Part shown: positions 16,453-25,431 of the stretch, piece after piece | How the letters are laid out: each line of letters begins with the position of its first letter | Numbering within the stretch: position 1 is the stretch's first letter | Assembly: GCA_034006035.1 (NCBI GenBank) | Contig: JAVETN010000013.1 | Location: 1-64,000, forward strand | Length of the DNA stretch: 64,000 nucleotides | Reading direction: 5' to 3' | Source of the DNA: Desulforegulaceae bacterium | GTDB lineage: Bacteria; Desulfobacterota; Desulfobacteria; Desulfobacterales; JACKCP01 | Translations under genes and position numbers: made by a program | The notes under the pieces: model-generated | What the model saw: only the letters and a program-made list of their open reading frames with translations | Told to the model about the DNA's origin: nothing | Databases searched by the model: none

Positions 16453-17151
16453 TCAATACAACTGATAAGCAGTTTTATTTTCAATTTTTATATGGTGGTC
16501 AGAAATTCTTTTAATTTGTTCCATTGAATGTGAAACCATTATAATTGTGCATTCCTTTTTAAGTTCTTTTAAAAGGGTTTCAATTTTTTTTTCAGACTCA
16601 GGATCAAGAGATGATGTTGGTTCATCAAGCATAATAATTTCAGGTTTTGCAATAAGAGCCCTTGCAATGGAAAGCCTTTGCTGCTGTCCTCCGGAAAGGG
16701 ATGAAGCAGGCATTTTAAGTCTTGATTTTACTTCTTCATAAAGATGAACTTTTTTTAATGTGGTTATTATTTCTGTTTTAAGATTTTTAGATTTAATTTT
16801 TGGAGCAGTTAAAAGCCTGAAAGGGAAGTAAAGGTTTTTTTCTATACTCATTGGAAAAGGATTGGGATTTTGAAAAACAAGTCCTGTTTTTTGTCTGAGC
16901 CAGGGAAGTGAAACAGATTTGTCAAAGATATCAATCCATTTATTATCAAGAAAAGAATGAATGCTTCCCTTTACTTTTGTATTTTCAAACTCTTCATAAA
17001 GCCTGTTTAGGCAAAATAAAAGTGTTGATTTTCCCGCTCCTGAAACTCCTGAAATAGCAGTTATTTTATTTTTTTTGATTTCAAGACTTATGTCTTTTAA
17101 AATATTGATATTTTTATATTTAAAAAAAAGATTATTAATTTTTATTTTCAT
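16453..17151 (-). CDS. pstB: Phosphate-type ABC transporter ATP-binding protein (PstB-like)
   Basis: A 232-residue ABC ATPase with Walker A GVSGAGKST (about residues 36-44), a Q-loop (GLVFQNPNPFP), the signature LSGGQQQR, Walker B IIMLDEP and an H-loop (VSHS). It is the last gene of a pstSCAB operon, with its ATG overlapping the pstA stop as ATGA. The operon contains no phoU regulator gene. The QNPNPFPMSI segment is typical of PstB. It is slightly shorter than the usual 250 residues. Confidence 0.85.
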   Translation of the reverse strand: MKIKINNLFFKYKNINILKDISLEIKKNKITAISGVSGAGKSTLLFCLNRLYEEFENTKVKGSIHSFLDNKWIDIFDKSVSLPWLRQKTGLVFQNPNPFPMSIEKNLYFPFRLLTAPKIKSKNLKTEIITTLKKVHLYEEVKSRLKMPASSLSGGQQQRLSIARALIAKPEIIMLDEPTSSLDPESEKKIETLLKELKKECTIIMVSHSMEQIKRISDHHIKIENKTAYQLY

Positions 17152-18020
17152 TTTTTATTATGCCTGTAAAAAACAGCCTTTCTGATTAAAAAAGATAAAA
17201 TAAAAAGAAAACAGCAAATAGAAACAAGTAAAACAGAAGCATTGTAAGCCATTAAAAGTTCGCTTTCAGATGAGTATTCTGAGGATGTATAGTAAATAAA
17301 AAATGGAAGAGCTTCGTATTTTTCAAAAATATTTCCTGGAATCCCTGAATTTGCAACCGCACCTGTAAGCATTATAACAGAAGTATCTTCAGCACACCTT
17401 GCAACAGCAAGAAGGATTTTACTTAAAATCTGGTTAAAGTTTTTTGGAAGAAGAACAAGTCTTATATTTTCAATTTTTGAGGCACCAAGCAAAACTGCTG
17501 TCAGTCTCAGGGCTTTATCCGTTGATTTTAATGCTTCTTCAGTGCTTTTTGCAATATAGGGAAGAACAAGAAATGAAAGTGAAAAACCAGAAGCTGCAAT
17601 GGAAAAGCCAGGTCCTTTTCCATCAAATATTTTGTGAATTAAAAGAATAATTGAAAATCCAAAAAGTCCTGTAACAATTGAAGGCAGTCCTGCCAAAATA
17701 TCAATTGATGTACTTAGAAATTTATATGTTTTTTTACCCGCATATTCACTTAAAAAAATACCTGTGCCAGTTCCTGCAGGAATGGCAATGAGCATTGATG
17801 TGATTATTATGAGAAAAGTTCCTGCAATTGCCGGAAAAAGCCCTTCAAATACAGGTTCATTAAGAAGTATTGCTTGTATTGGGTTGGCATTTCCAAATAT
17901 TGATGATTTTGAAAAAGGATTTTCAGCTTTGATTAAAAGCCAGGAAATAAAATAAACAAGAACAGATGAATAAAGACAAAAACTTAAATAAGAAAAATAT
18001 TTAAATAATCTTATTTTCAT
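17148..18020 (-). CDS. pstA: Phosphate-type ABC transporter permease (PstA-like)
   Basis: A 290-residue inner-membrane permease with six predicted membrane helices and the binding-protein-dependent transport signature (EEALKSTDKALRLTAVLLGASK). It pairs with the PstC-like permease immediately upstream (start and stop overlap by one base) and is translationally coupled to pstB. A conserved PstA-like segment, GLPSIVTGLFGF, is present. Confidence 0.85.
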   Translation of the reverse strand: MKIRLFKYFSYLSFCLYSSVLVYFISWLLIKAENPFSKSSIFGNANPIQAILLNEPVFEGLFPAIAGTFLIIITSMLIAIPAGTGTGIFLSEYAGKKTYKFLSTSIDILAGLPSIVTGLFGFSIILLIHKIFDGKGPGFSIAASGFSLSFLVLPYIAKSTEEALKSTDKALRLTAVLLGASKIENIRLVLLPKNFNQILSKILLAVARCAEDTSVIMLTGAVANSGIPGNIFEKYEALPFFIYYTSSEYSSESELLMAYNASVLLVSICCFLFILSFLIRKAVFYRHNKK

Positions 18021-18889
18021 TAATAATCTCCTGTTTTTTTGTAAATAAGTTTTGATAAAATACTTAAAACAGCAGTTATTAAATAAAGAAGAATGCCACA
18101 GGCAAAAATTGACCCAAACTCAGGACTGTCATAATCAGCAGCCATTACAAGCCCTATATGAGCAGTAAGTGTTCTTCCGCTTTCAAAGGGAGATAAGGGA
18201 AATGAAATTGAATTTCCGGCAAGCATAAGACTTATCATTGTGTCTCCGATTGCTCTTCCCATTCCAAGAAAAATTCCTGAATAAATTCCGTTTTTTGCAT
18301 TGGGAATAACCAAATATAAAAGGGTTTCGGTTTTTGTTGCCCCAAGAACAAGTCCTCCGGTTTTTAAAGATTTTAAAGATTTAATTATACTGTCATAAAA
18401 AAAGAAAATCATTGTTGGAGAAATAAGCAGTGCAAGCATTAAAGAGGCACTTAAAATACTGTATCCTGAACCTGTTGCCCCAATATTTCTTATAAAAGGA
18501 ACAATAAGAAAAACTCCAATAAAAGCATAAACAATAGTTGGAATGGCAGAGGCTGTTCTAATTAGTGCAATTGAAGGTTTTTTTAAAAAGCGGTGTCCTG
18601 TTGAAGCTGCAAAGCAGGCAAAACCAAGGCTTAAAAAAAATCCTGCAAAAACAGCAGGAACAGCTATTATAAATGTAGTATAAATCATGGGTAAAATTCC
18701 GTATTTACCCTTACCTGGATTCCATGTGTCAAAAAAAATGGAAAGTCCCGATTCTTTAAAAAAAGGAATTCCAAGAAAAATAAGCAAAATCAAAATGGAA
18801 AAAATAACAGCAGCACCACAAATGGTTCCAAAATAAATTGTAAATTTAAGTAAAAGATCTGATTTGGCTTTGCTCTTTAAATTGAACAA
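18020..18889 (-). CDS. pstC: Phosphate-type ABC transporter permease (PstC-like)
   Basis: A 289-residue permease with six predicted membrane helices. The EAA-like loop (SIIKSLKSLKTGGLVLGATK) and the GMGRAIGDTMISLMLAGN segment, close to the PstC consensus GLGRAIGETMAV, support the assignment. Second gene of the operon, seven bases after pstS. Confidence 0.85.
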   Translation of the reverse strand: MFNLKSKAKSDLLLKFTIYFGTICGAAVIFSILILLIFLGIPFFKESGLSIFFDTWNPGKGKYGILPMIYTTFIIAVPAVFAGFFLSLGFACFAASTGHRFLKKPSIALIRTASAIPTIVYAFIGVFLIVPFIRNIGATGSGYSILSASLMLALLISPTMIFFFYDSIIKSLKSLKTGGLVLGATKTETLLYLVIPNAKNGIYSGIFLGMGRAIGDTMISLMLAGNSISFPLSPFESGRTLTAHIGLVMAADYDSPEFGSIFACGILLYLITAVLSILSKLIYKKTGDY

Positions 18890-18896
18890 TTATAAT

Positions 18897-19724
18897 TTAT
18901 CTTTCAACAGGAATAAATCCTTTGGATTTTATAATTTTTTGACCGTCCTCAGAATAAAGATAATCTATGAACTTTTTGTTAAGTCCTTTTGCTTCACCTT
19001 TTGTATTGCTGAAAAGTCCCCTTGAAACATTGTATTTTCCTGATTTTACATTTTCAAGATCAGGGTATGCTTTGTTTAGAGAAACACCTTTAACATTATT
19101 GTCAAGATGGCCAATAGATATATATCCAATTGCATTTTCATCTTTTGAAACAGCAGTTTTCATGGCTCCGTTTGAAGAAATAAAAATGGCTTTTTGACTT
19201 ATATTTTCTTTTAAAAGGGCTTTTTTCCAAAAAACTTCCCTTGTGCCGCTTGCTTCATCTCTGGTGTAAATGTTTATTGATCCGTTTTCACCACCCAGTG
19301 TTTTCCAGTTTGTAATTTCTCCGGAAAATATTTTTTGAAGTGTCTGGGTATTAATATTTGATATAGAATTTTTTTTGTTTACAATAATAGCAACCCCGTC
19401 AATTGCCCACCTGTACATGGAAAGGTTGTATTTTTCAATTTCATTTTTACTTGGTTTTCTACCTGAATTTCCAATATCAATAAGCCCTTCACCAAGTTTT
19501 TTTATTCCTGTACCTGAACCGCCCCCTCCAATTGTTATTCTAATATCCGGGTTAAATTTCATTATATTTTGGGAAGCTTCTTTTAAAACAGGAATATGGG
19601 CTGTTCCTCCGGCAATATCAATTTTTCCCTTTTCATTTTTAAAAGGTGAAAGACAATTTTGTGCAAAGCAGTTTGTGGAAATAAGAAGAAATACAGAAAA
19701 ACTTATAAAAATTAATTTTTTCAT
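18897..19724 (-). CDS. pstS: Phosphate-type periplasmic binding protein (PstS-like)
   Basis: A 275-residue secreted binding protein with a signal peptide (hydrophobic residues 4-21, cleavage after CFA). Ligand-binding segments of the PstS family are visible: GGGGSGTGIKKL, IDIGNSGR, DEASGTREVFWK. It is the first gene of pstSCAB. Ligand specificity (phosphate versus another oxyanion) cannot be proven from sequence alone. Upstream (19743-19769) are inverted GATAGTT/AACTATC arms around a TTGAATTCAA centre, a possible operator; no clear Pho box was found. Confidence 0.82.
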   Translation of the reverse strand: MKKLIFISFSVFLLISTNCFAQNCLSPFKNEKGKIDIAGGTAHIPVLKEASQNIMKFNPDIRITIGGGGSGTGIKKLGEGLIDIGNSGRKPSKNEIEKYNLSMYRWAIDGVAIIVNKKNSISNINTQTLQKIFSGEITNWKTLGGENGSINIYTRDEASGTREVFWKKALLKENISQKAIFISSNGAMKTAVSKDENAIGYISIGHLDNNVKGVSLNKAYPDLENVKSGKYNVSRGLFSNTKGEAKGLNKKFIDYLYSEDGQKIIKSKGFIPVER

Positions 19725-19742
19725 TTTTATCCTTTATTTGAT

Positions 19743-19769
19743 GATAGTTAATATTTGAATTCAACTATC
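19743..19769 (-). promoter_or_regulatory. Inverted repeat upstream of pstS, possible operator
   Basis: Arms GATAGTT (19743-19749) and AACTATC (19763-19769) flank the 10-bp palindrome TTGAATTCAA (19755-19764), about 20-45 bases before the pstS start. The regulator is unknown. Confidence 0.35.
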
Positions 19770-19858
19770 TATCATTTGATAAAAATGAAATGCAAATTCA
19801 TAATCTTAATTGAGATTTAAAAGAGAATAGAAAAATTCTATTGCTTTAAAAAATAAAA

Positions 19859-19894
19859 AAAGGTGTAAAAAGCTTTTATACTTTTTACACCTTT
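19859..19894 (-). terminator. Terminator of the rhodanese-MauE-NSS operon
   Basis: 14-bp perfect stem (AAAGGTGTAAAAAG at 19859-19872 and its complement at 19881-19894), flanked by A/T runs. The rest of the 305-base gap between pstS and the transporter gene shows no gene. Confidence 0.8.
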
Positions 19895-20029
19895 AAAAAT
19901 CATTAAAAGGATTGTTTGACCTAAATTGAAAAGCCCCCAGGGTTTGATATTTTTAAATATAATAAGCTTGATTTATTAAAAACTTTTTAATTTAAAAATA
20001 TGAAACGCTCAACTTAGGTTTGACTTAAA

Positions 20030-21349
20030 TCAGCCAATACCGCCAAGGGCAATATTTAATATAAGAACAAGAGCTGCAACCGGTACAAAAACATATTTGG
20101 AATAAAATTCAAACCATTTGCCGAATTTGAAACCGTCTCCTTTGTTTATTTCTCTTCTTGCATTGGCAGTTCCGTAAATCCAGAAAAATACAAAAGCTGA
20201 AACAAGAGCACCAAAAGGAAGAACAAATACTGTTGTAATATCAGCCCATTTTCCAAAAAGATTCATATCAATATCAAGGGGGATTCCTATTACAAAGGCA
20301 AGAACAGAAAGAAGAACAACAGCTTTGGTACGAGACATTTTTGTTTTGTACATAAATCCTTCAACAGCAGGCTCAAGCATACTTATTGAGGAAGAAAGAG
20401 CTGCAAATACAACTGAAAGAAAAAAAACTATTCCAAAAAGCATTCCACCGGGCATTTGATTTACGATATTTGGAATTGTTATAAAAAGAAGAGCAGGCCC
20501 TGCTTTTGGGTCAAAATTAAAGGCAAAAACAGCTGGAATAATGACAAAGGCAGAAAGAAGAGAAGCCAAAAAATTAAAGGTTACAGTCTGAAATGCAGCC
20601 GAAGGAATTGAGGTTTCATCCTTTGCATAACTTCCGTAAACAAGCATGGTAGCTCCTCCAAGACTTAAGGTGAAAAAAGCCTGTCCAAGGGCCATTACCC
20701 AGGTTTCAGACATTGCTATTTTTGACCAGTCTGGCATTAAAATATATTTTATTCCTTCAAAAGCACCGTCAAGGGTAAGGGAACGGAATAAAAGAAGGAT
20801 AAGCATTCCAAAAAATAAAGGCATGATAATTTTATTGGTTTTTTCAATACCTTTTGAAACTCCAAAAAATACAATTACAAGATTTATTAAAATGGCAATT
20901 CCATGCCAGGGAATTGATGTTGAACTTCCGGCAAAGCTTGAAAAATAATTTGCAATATCCATTGTGGCAAAATTACCTGAAACAGCTAGAAAAAAATATT
21001 TGATAAGCCAGCCTGTAACTATTGTATAAAAAATAAAAATTGAATAAATAGCTATCACAGGAATCAGTCCAAGTGCTGTGCCGTATTTTTTGTATTTTTC
21101 ATTTTTGCTTTTAAACACATTTTCAAAGGCCCCTATAGCACCTTGCTTCTGACACCTTCCAAAAGCCCATTCTCCCATAAGTCCTATAGCAGCTATGCCA
21201 AAAACAAATAAAATATATGGTATAAGAAATGAAGCTCCTCCGTAAGCTCCAACCCTCCATGAAAAAAGCCAGATATTGCCAAGTCCTATAGCAGAACCAA
21301 CACTTGCAAGTATAAATGCAAACTTATTGGTCCATGTTTCCCTTTCCAT
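20030..21349 (-). CDS. Sodium-dependent transporter of the neurotransmitter:sodium symporter (NSS) family
   Basis: A 439-residue LeuT-fold secondary transporter, likely importing an amino acid or amine with Na+. The N-terminal signature is recognisable (FILASVGSAIGLGNIWLFSWRVGAYGG), but the usual NIWRFPY reads NIWLFSW, so the extracellular-gate arginine region is altered. About eleven hydrophobic segments follow. The start is preceded by GGGGGA (complement of 21353-21360). It is the last gene of an operon with the MauE-like and rhodanese-like genes (12- and 19-base gaps). The substrate cannot be deduced. Confidence 0.85.
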   Translation of the reverse strand: MERETWTNKFAFILASVGSAIGLGNIWLFSWRVGAYGGASFLIPYILFVFGIAAIGLMGEWAFGRCQKQGAIGAFENVFKSKNEKYKKYGTALGLIPVIAIYSIFIFYTIVTGWLIKYFFLAVSGNFATMDIANYFSSFAGSSTSIPWHGIAILINLVIVFFGVSKGIEKTNKIIMPLFFGMLILLLFRSLTLDGAFEGIKYILMPDWSKIAMSETWVMALGQAFFTLSLGGATMLVYGSYAKDETSIPSAAFQTVTFNFLASLLSAFVIIPAVFAFNFDPKAGPALLFITIPNIVNQMPGGMLFGIVFFLSVVFAALSSSISMLEPAVEGFMYKTKMSRTKAVVLLSVLAFVIGIPLDIDMNLFGKWADITTVFVLPFGALVSAFVFFWIYGTANARREINKGDGFKFGKWFEFYSKYVFVPVAALVLILNIALGGIG

Positions 21350-21361
21350 AAATCCCCCTGG

Positions 21362-21808
21362 TTAACTTTTGCTTATTTTGGTGAAAAAAACTTCTCTTGC
21401 TAGATATGATGCAATAAAAATAAACACTATATCTCTGGCTATATAATAAATATAATCAAGGTTTGTAGCCTCTTCAGCTACTGAAGTAAAACATCCGCAT
21501 GAAATGTTAAGGCCCCTTGCTAAGTTGAAAATAAGACTACCTCCAAATGAAATAAGCAAAATAAGGGAGATAATCACAGCTCCTTCAAGGAAAAGCCCTG
21601 AGATAAGCATTATTGCAATTGTTATTTCAAGGTAAGGAAGGAAAAATGCTGTTAGATTAACAAGATAATCTGGAACTATTTGATAGTTCATTATTATTTC
21701 AGCAAACAATAGGGGGTTGATAACTTTTGAAGCTCCTGCAGCAAAAAAAATTATTCCCAAAAGAATTCTAGCAGTAAAAACCGAATGTTTTTTAAATTCT
21801 GTTTCCAT
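21362..21808 (-). CDS. MauE/DoxX-family membrane protein
   Basis: A 148-residue integral membrane protein with four hydrophobic segments and the start ARILLGIIFFAAGASKVINP typical of the MauE/DoxX family. An SCGCF cysteine pair lies after the third segment (about residues 103-107), as in MauE-like proteins implicated in periplasmic thiol/disulfide chemistry. It lies between a rhodanese-like gene (19 bases upstream) and the NSS transporter (12 bases downstream), so the three are probably one operon. Confidence 0.75.
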   Translation of the reverse strand: METEFKKHSVFTARILLGIIFFAAGASKVINPLLFAEIIMNYQIVPDYLVNLTAFFLPYLEITIAIMLISGLFLEGAVIISLILLISFGGSLIFNLARGLNISCGCFTSVAEEATNLDYIYYIARDIVFIFIASYLAREVFFTKISKS

Positions 21809-21827
21809 TTTATCTCTCCGATAATAT

Positions 21828-22310
21828 TCAGTTCCCTGTGAAAAAACCAGGAAGATTATCTTCTTTCCAAAGGCTCCAGCCGTTTATTAAAATATTTACA
21901 TCTTCATAACCTAAATCGTTTAAAAATTCTGTTATTATATGACTTGAGTCACAGTTTCTTCCATCACAATATACTATTATTTTAATTGACTTATCAGGGT
22001 AGGCCGATAAAAAATCAAAAGAATATTCAAGGTAATTGTCAGCTGGGATATTTATAGCACCATCTATATGGGCTTTTTCATAAAACCTTTTACTTCTTGA
22101 GTCTATAAAAAGTCCATTTTTATTTTCAAAGACTGACTTGGCCTCTTCAAAGGAAATTTCTTTTTTGTTTATTTCAGATAACCTGGTTTCTTTAAAGGAA
22201 AATTCTATACCTGAAAAATAATACATCAAAAACCCTGATGACAAAGTTATTAAAATGATGCAGACTGTATCCTTTATGAAGTTTGGAGTTTTTTTAAGCA
22301 AGTTAAACAT
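21828..22310 (-). CDS. Membrane-anchored rhodanese-like protein
   Basis: A 160-residue protein with one N-terminal membrane helix (VCIILITLSSGFLMYYF) and a rhodanese domain facing the periplasm (SFEEAKSVFEN, FIDSRSKRFYEKAHIDGAINIP). The active-site loop is YCDGRNCDSS: the catalytic cysteine follows Tyr and a second cysteine sits five residues later. An in-frame TTG at 22343 would extend it. ATG 22310 is preferred because AGGA lies eight bases upstream and the extra segment is not membrane-like. First gene of the operon with MauE and NSS genes. Confidence 0.78.
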   Translation of the reverse strand: MFNLLKKTPNFIKDTVCIILITLSSGFLMYYFSGIEFSFKETRLSEINKKEISFEEAKSVFENKNGLFIDSRSKRFYEKAHIDGAINIPADNYLEYSFDFLSAYPDKSIKIIVYCDGRNCDSSHIITEFLNDLGYEDVNILINGWSLWKEDNLPGFFTGN

Positions 22311-22500
22311 ATTGAATATCCTGTAGTTTAAAAGATTAAACAATAAAAGTGAAATTGAGATATCATATTTTAGCTGTATTTTATACTTTTAAGTACTAAA
22401 AAGTTTTTAATGATTAAAGTTTAGGTGTTTCTATAGAAAGAAAATTACCATTGAGGTTTTTTAAAGTCTAGAGTTATAAGGTCTAAAAAAGGAGATAAAA

Positions 22501-22878
22501 ATGACAGTTTTTGAAAATAGTGAGTCTTTTTCTAGGGAAGAAATAGATAAAAGAAAAAAAGCAATTTTTGATTCAATGGGAAAAAGAACTCAGTCAGCTA
22601 TTTTAAGAAAAGGTTTTGATTCATGGGATCCTTTTGAGGAACCAAAACATCCGGTAGAAATAAGAAAAGATAAGACAGGTAATACGGTTTCAGGAATAGT
22701 AGAAAAGTTTTTTAATGATTTCCCTGAAAAAAAAGGGGATAGTGCCTATAGAAAAATTGTTGAAGAAATGTCTCTTGGAGTTATAACAGGAGATGATAAA
22801 ATAAAGGCACGTTATGTTTTTTCAATGTGGTATAAAAAAGTTCTTGAAGAATCAGGAATTGAAGAAGATTGGACATAA
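22501..22878 (+). CDS. Conserved-looking small protein of unknown function
   Basis: A 125-residue soluble, charged protein that I do not recognise. It has no signal peptide, membrane segment, cysteines or nucleotide motif. The N-terminal half is lysine/glutamate-rich and helical (SREEIDKRKKAIFDSMGKRT) and the C-terminal half (YRKIVEEMSLGVITG...VFSMWYKKVLEE) looks helical with aromatic residues. AAAGGAGAT precedes the ATG, supporting expression. It is alone, divergent from the rhodanese operon and convergent with rsmA. Confidence 0.65.
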   Translation: MTVFENSESFSREEIDKRKKAIFDSMGKRTQSAILRKGFDSWDPFEEPKHPVEIRKDKTGNTVSGIVEKFFNDFPEKKGDSAYRKIVEEMSLGVITGDDKIKARYVFSMWYKKVLEESGIEEDWT

Positions 22879-22968
22879 AAAAGGCAGTTAAGTTTGGCTC
22901 AAATAAATTAGAAGCCAGACCTTTAACATAATGGAGAGTTTAATTTTATTTGGGAAAAAACATAAGCA

Positions 22969-23814
22969 TTAAAGTTTAATGTCAAACTCATAAAACTTGT
23001 TTGTCAGCCTTATATAATCTTCAAGTTCAAGGTCTTCACCTCTCGATGAAGTAGAAAGGTGAAGGCTTTTAAAAATTTCTTCAAGAAGAGCCTTATCTTT
23101 AAAACCTTTTCCAAGTGAATTTCTCAAAGTTTTTCTTCTCATTCCAAATGAAAGCTTTACTATTTCATGTAAAAGTTCGGGATCCTTTGCCTTGATTTTA
23201 TTTTTTTTGTTAAAATCTATTAAAATTACACTGGAGTCAACTTTAGGCCTTGGGTAGAAAAGTGTTGGCTTTAATCCTGCAATTATTTTGATATCAGAAT
23301 GATATTTGAGAACAATGGAAATTCGCCCATAATCTTTTGTGCCTTTTGGTGAAACTATTCTTGTTGCAAGTTCCTTTTGGAGCATAAAAACACATTTATC
23401 AATTTTTTCTTTGTGATTAATTGCCAGAAAAAGTATTTGAGAAGAAATATTATAGGGCAGATTTCCGATAAGATAATTTTTTTTGTCTTTACTCAAAAAC
23501 TTGGTCAAATCAGTTTTTAAAATATCTTGATTAATTACTTCAACATTTGTGCAATTGTTTTTGTTTAATTCTTTTTCAAGTATTGGAATAAGTCTTTTAT
23601 CTTTTTCAATTCCAAATACAAAGTCTCCCCAGTTTGATGCAGCTTTTGTCAATGCCCCAAGTCCAGGGCCGATTTCAATAATGTTTGAACCTTTTTCTAT
23701 CCCTGATTTTCGGATTATCATTTCAGGAGTTGAAGGATCCACTAGAAAATTTTGACCATACTCTTTTTTAGGAAAATATCCGTATTCTTTAAGTATTTTC
23801 GATGGGTTTGTCAT
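22969..23814 (-). CDS. rsmA: 16S rRNA (adenine1518/1519-N6)-dimethyltransferase
   Basis: A 281-residue SAM-dependent methyltransferase that dimethylates two adenosines in the 3' hairpin of 16S rRNA. Motif I (NIIEIGPGLGALTKA, residues 44-58), the start GQNFLVD and the catalytic NLPYN motif (about residues 118-122) are present. The usual length of the family is about 270. Its ATG overlaps the stop of the DUF2062 gene as ATGA. Confidence 0.95.
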   Translation of the reverse strand: MTNPSKILKEYGYFPKKEYGQNFLVDPSTPEMIIRKSGIEKGSNIIEIGPGLGALTKAASNWGDFVFGIEKDKRLIPILEKELNKNNCTNVEVINQDILKTDLTKFLSKDKKNYLIGNLPYNISSQILFLAINHKEKIDKCVFMLQKELATRIVSPKGTKDYGRISIVLKYHSDIKIIAGLKPTLFYPRPKVDSSVILIDFNKKNKIKAKDPELLHEIVKLSFGMRRKTLRNSLGKGFKDKALLEEIFKSLHLSTSSRGEDLELEDYIRLTNKFYEFDIKL

Positions 23815-24305
23815 TCTATGGTAATATCCTCTTCATTTCTCAGTCTTTTTACCCAGTACTTTGAAATAAAATATGAGGCTATTGCAGATGGAAGACCAAG
23901 AACAACCCCTCCAAAAAGCATTGAATAAAAAATATACATTTCTGATTCTAAAAGAATTTGTATCTGCTCGATTTTTATTCCAAGTTTAATTTTACTGCCA
24001 ATTATATCTATAAGTTCGTAAAGAATACCTATGTCTGCATGCTCAAAACCAAGAAGACTGATACCTGTATAATATGAGGCTGCATAGAAAAGAGGAATGG
24101 TGATGGGATTGCTGAGCCAAACAGCTATCATTGCTGCTCTTTTGCTTCCTTTTACAAAGAAGGCTAAAGTAATTCCAAGAATTGTGTGAAAAGGAACAAG
24201 AGGGGAAAAGGATATAAAAGTTCCTGCTGCAACACCTCGGGCAATGTTTTCTGCACTTCCATCAAGGGTTGCAAGTTTCCATAAAAATTTTTGAAATCTT
24301 TTCAT
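23811..24305 (-). CDS. DUF2062 membrane protein
   Basis: A 164-residue membrane protein of the DUF2062 family with three to four hydrophobic segments. The conserved region (ENIARGVAAGTFISFSPLVPFHTILG, then WLSNPITIPLFY) is characteristic. Function is unknown; the family is often found beside cell-envelope or RNA-modification genes. Translationally coupled to rsmA. Confidence 0.8.
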   Translation of the reverse strand: MKRFQKFLWKLATLDGSAENIARGVAAGTFISFSPLVPFHTILGITLAFFVKGSKRAAMIAVWLSNPITIPLFYAASYYTGISLLGFEHADIGILYELIDIIGSKIKLGIKIEQIQILLESEMYIFYSMLFGGVVLGLPSAIASYFISKYWVKRLRNEEDITIE

Positions 24306-24667
24306 TTATCTGCAAATCCTCAAAAGTAAATTTTAAGGTAAAATGTTTTGGTTTGTTTCATACCTTTAGAGATAAATTTTTGCAATTGAAAAGGCAACTA
24401 TTTTTAATCATTTTAAATAATGGCCTTGTACCCTTGTTTAAAATTTAATATATTAAGGAAATAAAAGATGATTTTTTTCCATTGTTTTATTTTAAATAAG
24501 TTTTGTGTGTGAAAACAATATTAATTGCAGGGATTGTTTTTTGTAAAGAATATGGAGAGAAAATGAAGTTTCAAGACATTGGAGTAAACTATAGGTATAA
24601 TTTAAAGATTGTTGGAAAAGTCGGTTTTTATTCCGCAATTGTTTTAATAATTTAAAAGGAGCTGTTA
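24306..24667. other. Divergent intergenic region
   Basis: 362 bases between the DUF2062 gene (minus) and the winged-helix gene (plus). It contains a possible -10 (TATAAT near 24596) and a 30-codon reading frame at 24563-24655. No hairpin or repeat stands out. Confidence 0.4.
24563..24655 (+). CDS. Possible 30-residue small protein
   Basis: ATG at 24563 follows GGAGAG by three bases, and the frame reads MKFQDIGVNYRYNLKIVGKV and a hydrophobic end (SAIVLII). It stops 12 bases before the ATG of the winged-helix gene, overlapping that gene's ribosome binding site region. It could be a leader peptide or chance. Confidence 0.2.
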   Translation: MKFQDIGVNYRYNLKIVGKVGFYSAIVLII

Positions 24668-25054
24668 ATGGCTGGGAAAAAAAATAAAAGTATCGGGTTT
24701 TTGATTTCTGAACTTATGGAAGAGTACAATATTCCCACTAAAAAAGATTTTGAAAGACTTAGTCAAAGAATTGATGAACTTGAAAACCTTTTAAAACAGG
24801 TAACTCTAACATCTTCATATCGAGTTGGAAAGGTCTCTTCTTTACCTCGCAAGGGTAAAAAAATAACAGCAGCTGAAATGGTTTTTGATATTGTCAGAAA
24901 TCAAAAAAAGCCTGTTAATTTTAAATTTCTCAAAGAAAAAACAGGTTTTGAAGATAAAAAACTGAGAAATATAATTTTTAGATTGAATTCTACAGGTCAA
25001 ATAAGACGAGTTGAAAGGGGAGCTTATCTTCCTGTTGAATCAAAAGAAGAATGA
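24668..25054 (+). CDS. Small coiled-coil / winged-helix-like protein
   Basis: 128 residues that I cannot assign to a named family. Residues 20-45 form a heptad-like helix (FERLSQRIDELENLLKQV). Residues 65-125 look like a winged helix (AAEMVFDIVRNQKKPVNFKFLKEKTGFEDKKLRNIIFRLNS, then a turn and RRVERGAYLPV strand), the layout of a DNA-binding regulator or structural oligomer. AAAAGGAGC lies before the ATG. It is not obviously linked to its neighbours. Confidence 0.65.
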   Translation: MAGKKNKSIGFLISELMEEYNIPTKKDFERLSQRIDELENLLKQVTLTSSYRVGKVSSLPRKGKKITAAEMVFDIVRNQKKPVNFKFLKEKTGFEDKKLRNIIFRLNSTGQIRRVERGAYLPVESKEE

Positions 25055-25431
25055 ACTTAAATTTGTTTTTTTAAACATTGCTGCGATTATAAGCTGAATA
25101 AAAACCGGTTTTGTCTTGTTTTTAGCATCAAGTTAAAAACTGATCCCTTAAATGTTCTGCTATTATATTAAGGATGAATTTATATCTTTCCTGGCTGAAA
25201 CAACTTTTTAGTTTTCTATTTTCCTCTATTTTTTTCAAATTCTTCAGGCTAAAAGTTTATTTGTCGATACTGGAATTTTCAGTATAAGCTTAAAAGACTG
25301 TTGTCTTGCTTCCTTATGTTTTGCAACCCTTGTAAATTAAAATACTCAGGTTATATTCAAAGATGAATTTATTTTATTGAAACTATAGTTGTTACCAATT
25401 TTTTTATACATTTTTGAAAGGTTTTTATTCT
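25055..25431. other. Intergenic region upstream of the M16C peptidase gene
   Basis: 377 AT-rich bases. A short AAAACCGGTTTT palindrome (near 25103-25116) may end the preceding transcript. No gene or known RNA is recognisable. Confidence 0.35.

Noticed and set aside
18897-19724. Binding protein as tungstate/molybdate receptor
   Set aside because: The two-permease arrangement with PstC- and PstA-like proteins and the SGTG and DEASGTR segments point to the phosphate type.
20015-20030. TTGAC-TTAA-ATCAG as another FNR-type box
   Set aside because: Only one half-site matches, and it overlaps the 3' end of the NSS gene about 290 bases from the next start codon.
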